Position numbers and translations under genes: made by a program. Below the pieces are notes generated by a model. The model did no database searches and was not told where the DNA came from. It worked only from the letters and a program-made list of their open reading frames with translations. This document shows positions 15,477 through 20,890 of a stretch of DNA of 20,890 nucleotides, piece after piece; positions within the stretch are counted from its first letter, which is position 1, and every line of letters begins with the position of its first letter. The DNA lies in NCBI GenBank assembly GCA_008933525.1, contig WBUV01000008.1, positions 1-20,890 of the forward strand, in the 5' to 3' direction. Origin of the DNA: Bacteroidales bacterium. GTDB lineage: Bacteria > Bacteroidota > Bacteroidia > Bacteroidales > Tenuifilaceae.

Positions 15477-15509
15477 AACCCTGACAGAGTTTAAAACTCT
15501 GTCAGGGTT
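15477..15509. terminator. Palindromic bidirectional terminator
   Basis: AACCCTGACAGAG (15477-15489) pairs with its exact complement (15497-15509) around TTTAAAA; the A/T bases of the loop can extend the pairing to 16 bp. It is followed by CTTTATTT and lies between the convergent genes serS and the VWA gene. The core resembles palindromes of the 'CCTGACAGGGTT..AACCCTGTCAGG' kind that I recall from other Bacteroidota (inference). Confidence 0.8.
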
Positions 15510-15533
15510 CTTTATTTATGAATATCTACTAAT

Positions 15534-17381
15534 TTACTTATAAAGCATTTCGCCCATTTCAACCATCTTTATAAAATCGGCCTTATAGCCATATTCATCT
15601 AAACCTGCAGAACTTTTTGCTCTTCTTAGAACATCTGCAAATGTTGCATTGCCCTTGAATTCCGATTCGCGAAGTAGCATTCCAAACTCAGCCACTGCTG
15701 ATGCAAACATTAGGTTATTGGTGCTTTCGGTTTTACCTGCTTCAACCTTTTCTACAATTAAGTTGCTGGTATCCTCGTTAGGTTTTTTGTAACGAACCTT
15801 TACAGTCATAAGATTCTTACTGTTTACCTTGGTTTGTTGTTGGTATTCAAGCGGGTCAACGTTTGAAATCTCTTCGTCAGAATCGGCAGGGATTACTTCG
15901 TAAAGTGCTGTTACGGTGTGTCCGCAACCAATATCGCCAGCATCCTTTTTGTCGTTGTTGAAATCCTCCTTGTTTAGAATTCTGTTTTCATAACCAATCA
16001 ATCTGTACGCTTTAACCTTTGCGGGGTTGAATTCAATCTGGATTTTCACATCCTTAGCAATGGTGTAAAGAGTTCCCCAAAGCTCTGTTCCAAATACTTT
16101 CTTTGCCTCTAAAATATTGTCGATATAAGCGTAATTGCCATTTCCTGCGTTCGATATTTGTTCCATTTTGGAATCTTTATAGTTGCCCATTCCAAAGCCA
16201 AGGATTGATAGGAAAATACCATCGTTGCGCTTCTGCTCAATAAGTCGAACCATTTCGGCATCGCTGCTGGCACCTACATTGAAATCGCCATCGGATGCAA
16301 GTATCACCCTATTGTTTCCATTCTTAATGAAATTTTGCTTTGCAATTTTGTAGGCAAGGTTTATTCCTTCGCCCCCTGCAGTTGAGCCACCAGCCTGTAA
16401 CATATCCAACGCGGCAATAATTTTTTCTTTCTGATTTCCCGGGGTTGATTCCAACACAACTCCTGCTGCACCGGCGTAAACCACAATTGCAACTCTATCC
16501 TGAGGGCGTAAATTCTCAACCAAATACTTGAATGCTTGCTTAAGCAATGGAAGTTTGTTGGCAGAGCTCATTGAGCCAGAAACATCGATTAAAAAGGTAA
16601 GGTTGTTTGCAGGAATCTCATTTTCGTTGATATTTTCACCTTTTAAACCTACAAGAAACAATTGATGCTTTGTGTTCCAAGGGCATTTGTCGGCCTCAAT
16701 GGTAATAGAAAATGGGTGGCCATTCTTAGGTTGTGGATAATCGTAATCGAAGTAGTTTATGAGTTCTTCAATTCTTACGGCATCCTTAACAGGTTTTTGG
16801 TTCTGGGTAAGGAATCGGCGGACATTGGAGTAGGAGGCTCTATCTACATCAACAGAAAATGTTGAAAGTGGGTTGTTTATCACATCCTTAAAAATGTTCT
16901 CATTGATAACATCGTACGATTCAGTGTTGAAATTTTCAGACACATCATAATCGAAAGCAACTCCACCAGCAATTGAAGACGGAACGCAGCAGTCTGCAAC
17001 TACCATCATTTTCGATAGTTTTGCGCTACGCTCTTCTTCTTTTACAATCTCGACAAGTTGAATAGGTTTTAGCGCAAAGTTTACCCGTGTGGTTGAATTT
17101 GCTTTTACATCGATATTCTTTTTTACGCTAACCTCGTACCCTCTTACTAATGCCTTGATGTCATACTTTCCAATAGCAACCGATAGGGCATAAGCGCCGT
17201 TGGCGCTGCTTGCTTTTTCTGCAACAACTTTTCCATTCTGGAATACTTGGATTTTTGCACCAGGTATTGTTTTTGATGTGGAATTATCGGTTATTAACCC
17301 CGATATCATTCCAGTTTGTGCGCTAATTGTTATAAACGAACTCATTAGTAGCACTCCGATTGTTGAAATTAAAGTTTTCAT
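15534..17381 (-). CDS. YfbK-type exported VWA-domain protein with carboxypeptidase-regulatory domain
   Basis: The 615-residue protein starts at an ATG. Order of parts: signal peptide (1-21), carboxypeptidase-regulatory-like beta domain (26-104, 'GMISGLITDNSTSKTIPGAKI'), a linker with 'CC' at 131-132, the VWF_A N-terminal segment (150-245, 'NPLSTFSVDVDRASYSNVRRF'), the VWA domain (260-430) and a DUF3520-type C-terminal domain (430-612, ending 'SSAGLDEYGYKADFIKMVEMG'). The MIDAS metal site is complete: 'DVSGSMS' (266-272), Thr334 in 'GGSTAGGEG', and 'ASDGDFN' (Asp364). The family is widespread and periplasmic or surface-exposed; its function is unproven. The gene is divergent from an ECF sigma factor gene (125 nt between starts), so the sigma factor may control it (inference). 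Confidence 0.9.
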   Translation of the reverse strand: MKTLISTIGVLLMSSFITISAQTGMISGLITDNSTSKTIPGAKIQVFQNGKVVAEKASSANGAYALSVAIGKYDIKALVRGYEVSVKKNIDVKANSTTRVNFALKPIQLVEIVKEEERSAKLSKMMVVADCCVPSSIAGGVAFDYDVSENFNTESYDVINENIFKDVINNPLSTFSVDVDRASYSNVRRFLTQNQKPVKDAVRIEELINYFDYDYPQPKNGHPFSITIEADKCPWNTKHQLFLVGLKGENINENEIPANNLTFLIDVSGSMSSANKLPLLKQAFKYLVENLRPQDRVAIVVYAGAAGVVLESTPGNQKEKIIAALDMLQAGGSTAGGEGINLAYKIAKQNFIKNGNNRVILASDGDFNVGASSDAEMVRLIEQKRNDGIFLSILGFGMGNYKDSKMEQISNAGNGNYAYIDNILEAKKVFGTELWGTLYTIAKDVKIQIEFNPAKVKAYRLIGYENRILNKEDFNNDKKDAGDIGCGHTVTALYEVIPADSDEEISNVDPLEYQQQTKVNSKNLMTVKVRYKKPNEDTSNLIVEKVEAGKTESTNNLMFASAVAEFGMLLRESEFKGNATFADVLRRAKSSAGLDEYGYKADFIKMVEMGEMLYK

Positions 17382-17506
17382 GTTATTTTTAATTAGGTTA
17401 AACTTGTGATTGTTTATTTAGAGGATACAACGGGGAGTGTTTTTCCATAAAATGGACTAATTTTTTTGTATTTTTATTTCAATTAATTGGTATTTAGAAT
17501 TTAACA

Positions 17507-18097
17507 GTGAATAACGACAAAGAAAATATATCTGCTTTTAGTGATTTGTCTCTCATCGATCTTTATAAAAAAGACGGCGATAAGCAGATTGTAGGTGAAC
17601 TATATAAAAGGTACACCCGTTTTGTGTTTTCAATCTGTATGAAGTACCTTAAGGATGAGGAGAGCAGCAAGGACGCTGTGATGCAGATTTTTGAGAAACT
17701 ATTTGTTGATTTACGTAAGCACGATGTTTCGAACTTTAAATCGTGGTTGCATTCAGTTACAAGGAATTATTGCCTACATATAATAAGGGATTCAAAGTAT
17801 CAGAATCAGAAGTTGAGAGATTTTTCAAATTCCGAGGAGGAAGTTATGGAAAATCAGCTGTTTTTGTATCAAGATAGTGTGACTGTTCAGGAAGAGCGAG
17901 TTGCTGAGTTGGAACGGGAGTTGGGCAACCTTTCAAAGGAGCAGCGGGTGTGTGTGGAACTTTTTTACCTGAAGGATAAAAGCTATCAGGAGATTGCAGA
18001 TGAAACAGGCTATTCGCTGAATCAGGTAAAGAGTTATATTCAGAATGGCAAGCGAAACTTGACTAACAGTATGGTTGGAAATGAAAGAAAACACTAA
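17507..18097 (+). CDS. ECF-type RNA polymerase sigma factor
   Basis: Directs RNA polymerase to a stress or envelope regulon. The 196-residue protein carries sigma region 2 (about 30-98, 'LYKRYTRFVFSICMKYLKD', 'SWLHSVTRNYCLHIIRD') and region 4 (138-188, 'LSKEQRVCVELFYLKDKSYQEIA' and 'NQVKSYIQNGKRNL'), joined by an acidic linker. No ATG fits before region 2, so the GTG at 17507 is the start. Its stop lies inside the anti-sigma gene, 17 nt after that gene's ATG, so translation is coupled. The binding sequence and regulon cannot be read here. The divergent VWA gene is a possible target. Confidence 0.9.
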   Translation: MNNDKENISAFSDLSLIDLYKKDGDKQIVGELYKRYTRFVFSICMKYLKDEESSKDAVMQIFEKLFVDLRKHDVSNFKSWLHSVTRNYCLHIIRDSKYQNQKLRDFSNSEEEVMENQLFLYQDSVTVQEERVAELERELGNLSKEQRVCVELFYLKDKSYQEIADETGYSLNQVKSYIQNGKRNLTNSMVGNERKH

Positions 18098-19199
18098 CAT
18101 ATTCGATATTAACTCAGGGTGTATCCGTCAAGATATCCTTCTTGATTATCTGAAAGGTCGACTTTCGGGTAAGGAGAGGAACCTTGTGGAGAGGCATTTG
18201 CTGGATTGTGAGATGTGTAGCGATGAACTTGAAGGTTTGACGAATCTTTCGGAACCAGAGAGAATTGCTGAAATTGAGGCAGAATTGAATTCTATGTTAG
18301 ACCAGCGGACTATGCCACGAATTTCTTGGCTTAATCCAAAGGTGGTTTACAGAGTAGCCGCTGTTGCGGTGCTTACCATTGGTGTATCGACTCTGCTTTA
18401 CCTCTTTGTTCTGAAAACAACTCCCCCAACAATGATGTCGGAAAGTCAAATGCCAACTGTGTCGGCCGAAATGTCCGATAGTATTGCTCCTCTTGAGGTA
18501 ACGTCCATACCAAAAGATGCAACTGAGCGGTCGGAATCACAAAAAAAGGAGAGTAAACTAGTTGAAAGGCCTGCAGCACAAACAATTGTTGCCAATAATA
18601 TGCAGATTGCCGAGGATGCTTTCATTGCCGATTCTGAAATTGAAGTGTTTGATACGGACGAAATGGAGGCAGCAGTGCTTGCCGAAAAAGTTATTACAGC
18701 AGATAGTGCAGCAATTGTTTCTAGTAATGCAGCTTTAGCCGGTCAACAAGCCGATGCTTTAAGGGCTGCGAATTACGAAGCTAAAAAAGAGGAGTTGGCA
18801 ACGGTTTCTGAAGGTGCGAGGTTGTCGAAGAAGGCAGTTGTGGGATTTGCTCAACCCATGCCTACAATTGAAAGTGCTTTGAAGAACTACAATCAGAAAA
18901 ACTATGGAGCAGCGTTGAATGAATTTAATACCCTATACAGCCAAGGCTCAACAACCGATACAGTTGTTTACTATAGGGCTATGTGTAACTATAACTTGAA
19001 GTCCTTTGCCGATGCGCTTATTGATTTTCAACTATTAGGCAAAAAGGTCGATGGCAAATTCTTTTACGATTCTCAGTGGTACTATGCATTATCGTTGGTT
19101 GAGGTTGGACGCAGCGATGAAGCAAGGACTTTGTTTGAGGCCATATCTAAGAGTGAGTCGCCCTATAGAGGTTTAGCTTCGACTAAACTTCAGCAATAA
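18081..19199 (+). CDS. Membrane anti-sigma factor with zinc finger and TPR-like outer domain
   Basis: This is a 372-residue protein from the ATG at 18081 (a TTG 6 nt earlier is also in frame). The cytoplasmic part has the zinc-binding anti-sigma motif 'HLLDCEMC' (His39, Cys43, Cys46) after 'LDYLKGRLSGKERNLVERH'. One membrane helix spans about 92-111. The outer part is long: an Ala-, Glu- and Ser-rich stretch (115-265), then a TPR-like region ('IESALKNYNQKNYGAALNEF', 'YYRAMCNYNLKSFADALIDFQLLG', 'YYALSLVEVGRSDEARTLFEAI'). It is expected to hold the co-encoded sigma factor at the membrane until a periplasmic signal releases it. A TPR sensor region this long is less usual than a short tail. The gene overlaps the sigma gene by 17 nt and is followed by a hairpin. 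Confidence 0.85.
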   Translation: MKENTNIFDINSGCIRQDILLDYLKGRLSGKERNLVERHLLDCEMCSDELEGLTNLSEPERIAEIEAELNSMLDQRTMPRISWLNPKVVYRVAAVAVLTIGVSTLLYLFVLKTTPPTMMSESQMPTVSAEMSDSIAPLEVTSIPKDATERSESQKKESKLVERPAAQTIVANNMQIAEDAFIADSEIEVFDTDEMEAAVLAEKVITADSAAIVSSNAALAGQQADALRAANYEAKKEELATVSEGARLSKKAVVGFAQPMPTIESALKNYNQKNYGAALNEFNTLYSQGSTTDTVVYYRAMCNYNLKSFADALIDFQLLGKKVDGKFFYDSQWYYALSLVEVGRSDEARTLFEAISKSESPYRGLASTKLQQ

Positions 19200-19204
19200 A
19201 AAAT

Positions 19205-19232
19205 AGGGTGTCTGGGACTGTTTAGACACCCT
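19205..19232. terminator. Hairpin terminator between convergent genes
   Basis: A 9-bp stem, AGGGTGTCT (19205-19213) with AGACACCCT (19224-19232), has a 10-nt loop. Plus-strand T-run is poor (CTAATATTG), but on the minus strand it is followed by ATTTTTTA, so it fits best as the end of the minus-strand OmpA-type gene; it may serve both. Confidence 0.65.
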
Positions 19233-19251
19233 CTAATATTGTTGTTTGAAA

Positions 19252-20889
19252 TTAGAATGATAAAACCCTTATTTCGGTACGCCTGTTTTGTTGATGCTCT
19301 TTTTCGTCGCATTTAATACCATCGGCACATTGGTTCTTGAGTTTGGACTCGCCGTAACCTTTGGCAACAATTCGATCCTTACTAATACCTTTACTGATTA
19401 TATAATCAACGGCCGACTGTGCTCGTTTTTGCGAAAGACTTTGGTTCGACTCGGCATTACCTCTGGAATCGGTATGTGAACCTAGTTCAATTTTGATATT
19501 TGGATTATCGTTTAATAGAGCAACAACCTTATCTAGTTCTATAGCAGCATCTTTACGGATATTCCACTTGCCCAAGTCATAGTAGATGTTGGGTATTTCG
19601 ATAGTTTTGTTGAGGTCGATTTTCTCAATATTTAAGTTTATGAATTGGTTTAGGTTAACCCATCCTGATTCTTTATCGTCTGTTAAGTATTTATCTTTTA
19701 TGGTGAAGAAATCCTGCTTTGTTACCGTAACATCGTAGGATGTTTTTTCGGATAGTAGTGTTCTGAACTCGCCATTTTCCGATGAGGTTATTGTAATTGG
19801 TTGCTCGTTGTTTTGAGGCTGGAACGCTAGTGTTACATTGGGCACAATTTCTTGTGTTCCTTTAATAAATACACTTCCGAAAACTCCATAAAAATTCTTT
19901 TTCATAATAGGAATGGTAACTAGTATGGAGTCATTTACTATACTGTTTTCATCCAAAGATATCGTGTTAGAGTAGGGTATGTAATCTACCGAGTTAATCT
20001 CAACATTAAAACTATCAGAAAGATTTACATTTGAAGGGTAAAGACTATATGAATCGGGTGTGAGCGCGTTGGATTTACCCTGAGTTTTATTGGTAAGGTT
20101 AACCGTTGCATTGGTAATTGTTGAATTGCTTTCCTTGTCAATAATCCTTAGAGCTAGTGTGGTGTAACGAATGTTCGAGAACTCAACAAAGTATAGGTCA
20201 TCAGTGCCTTTGCCGTTAGTTCTGTTCGATGAAAAATATCCTGTTTTTGTTTCATTATCGGCAATTAATCCAAAATCATCAAATGAAGAGTTTAGGGGTG
20301 CTCCCATATTTTCTGGTTTATCAAATCCATTTCCTTTGTGGTTTGCCTTGAAAATATCAAGTCCTCCAAGACCTGGTAAGCCATCCGAGGCAAAGAATAT
20401 TGTGCCGCTTGGATGAATGAAGGGGAACATTTCGTTGCCTTTAGTGTTGATTTCCTTTAGGTTGATAGGTTGACTCCAGTCGTTCCCTTCGGTTCGCTCG
20501 CACATATAGATGTCAGTTCCGCCAACACCTCCTGGCATATCTGAAACAAAATACATTTTCTTACCATCAGCTGTGAGGGTTGGGTGTCCTGTGGAGTACT
20601 CATCGCTATTGTATTTAAACTCCTTGATGTTTCGCCAATCCTTTTCAGTTAACTTTGCTTTCATTCCAATTAATGAGTCGGCTCTATTTTCAACGCTTTT
20701 CAACCACTCATTGTAGGTAAATTGTGCAGTAAATATCTTCAGGTTTAACTTACCGTCGGAGCTGAGTTTCTTGTACTGGTTAAAATTGTTACGGGTAAAG
20801 TACATTGTGCTATCGACAACACAGTAGGACAAAGGTCCTTCGTGGTATCTAGTATTAATGCTCCCCGCAAATTCTTTAATTGCTGTTAG
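19252..20889 (-). CDS. PorE-like OmpA-family envelope protein, 5' end outside window
   Basis: At least 545 residues are visible; the frame is still open at the right edge ('FAGSINTRYHEGPLSYCVVD' before 'STMYFTRNN'), so the start and signal peptide are missing. An in-frame TTG at 20832 is not a real start. Order of parts: WD40-like PD40 repeats with 'YFVSDMPGGVGGTDIYMC', 'FFASDGLPGLGGLDIF' and 'GYFSSNRTNGKGTDDLYF'; two beta-rich regulatory-like domains ('TLALRIIDKESNSTITNATV', 'YGVFGSVFIKGTQEIVPNVTL'); and an OmpA C-terminal domain ('IYYDLGKWNIR', 'ELGSHTDSRGNAESNQSLSQ', 'KRAQSAVDYI', 'HQQNRRTEIRV'), which binds peptidoglycan. The same architecture is seen in PorE of type IX secretion. Many paralogues share it, so an actual PorE role is not claimed. 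Confidence 0.88.
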   Translation of the reverse strand, partial: LTAIKEFAGSINTRYHEGPLSYCVVDSTMYFTRNNFNQYKKLSSDGKLNLKIFTAQFTYNEWLKSVENRADSLIGMKAKLTEKDWRNIKEFKYNSDEYSTGHPTLTADGKKMYFVSDMPGGVGGTDIYMCERTEGNDWSQPINLKEINTKGNEMFPFIHPSGTIFFASDGLPGLGGLDIFKANHKGNGFDKPENMGAPLNSSFDDFGLIADNETKTGYFSSNRTNGKGTDDLYFVEFSNIRYTTLALRIIDKESNSTITNATVNLTNKTQGKSNALTPDSYSLYPSNVNLSDSFNVEINSVDYIPYSNTISLDENSIVNDSILVTIPIMKKNFYGVFGSVFIKGTQEIVPNVTLAFQPQNNEQPITITSSENGEFRTLLSEKTSYDVTVTKQDFFTIKDKYLTDDKESGWVNLNQFINLNIEKIDLNKTIEIPNIYYDLGKWNIRKDAAIELDKVVALLNDNPNIKIELGSHTDSRGNAESNQSLSQKRAQSAVDYIISKGISKDRIVAKGYGESKLKNQCADGIKCDEKEHQQNRRTEIRVLSF

Positions 20890-20890
20890 T

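Noticed and set aside
1..20890. Defence system, prophage, insertion sequence, integron or CRISPR array
   Set aside because: No transposase, integrase, nuclease-helicase pair, Cas protein or regularly spaced repeat is visible; gene content is core and envelope-type throughout.
1..20890. tRNA or rRNA genes in intergenic gaps
   Set aside because: No cloverleaf with a T-loop GTTCRANYC-like box or rRNA-like sequence was seen in any gap; a tRNAscan run would settle this.

Overview
The window looks like a chromosomal stretch of a Bacteroidota bacterium, probably of the Bacteroidales/Marinilabiliales type (inference, no search was run). The reasons are: a low-GC genome; a TonB-dependent receptor ending in phenylalanine; OmpA/PD40/carboxypeptidase-regulatory envelope proteins of the type IX secretion PorE class; a YfbK-type VWA protein; almost no Shine-Dalgarno sequences; and several promoters matching the Bacteroidota pattern TTTG - about 19-20 nt - TAnnTTTG. 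I found no rRNA, tRNA, CRISPR array, transposase or phage gene.

Left part (1-7460): the 3' part of a TonB-dependent receptor gene broken by one frameshift near 590; a small basic secreted protein; a bidirectional terminator; then four minus-strand genes read from 7457 down to 2455. These are a SiaC/DUF1987 partner-switch protein, a membrane PP2C/SpoIIE phosphatase with a periplasmic TPR domain, an Ig-plus-OmpA peptidoglycan-binding protein, and a secreted protein of five tandem Ig-like repeats. Tight spacing (11, 76 and 11 nt) suggests one operon coupling a phosphorylation switch to envelope proteins.

Middle part (7460-15510): a 350-nt gene-free stretch with a perfect 26-bp palindrome and a second hairpin; DUF1761 and YdeI-like proteins; the biotin ligase birA; an SRPBCC protein; a lipoate ligase; two small envelope proteins; the acyltransferase plsC; the ribosomal proteins rplU-rpmA; and serS. 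Most are housekeeping genes in short units. The divergent pair at 12420-12490 has overlapping face-to-face promoter candidates.

Right part (15530-20890): a YfbK-type VWA protein, divergent from an ECF sigma factor and its overlapping anti-sigma gene, whose product has a zinc-finger, one membrane helix and a TPR-like outer domain; then a PorE-like OmpA protein running off the window edge. I saw no clearly new defence or mobile system. The most interesting parts are the SiaC-phosphatase-envelope operon, the sigma/anti-sigma/VWA locus and the palindromic intergenic elements.
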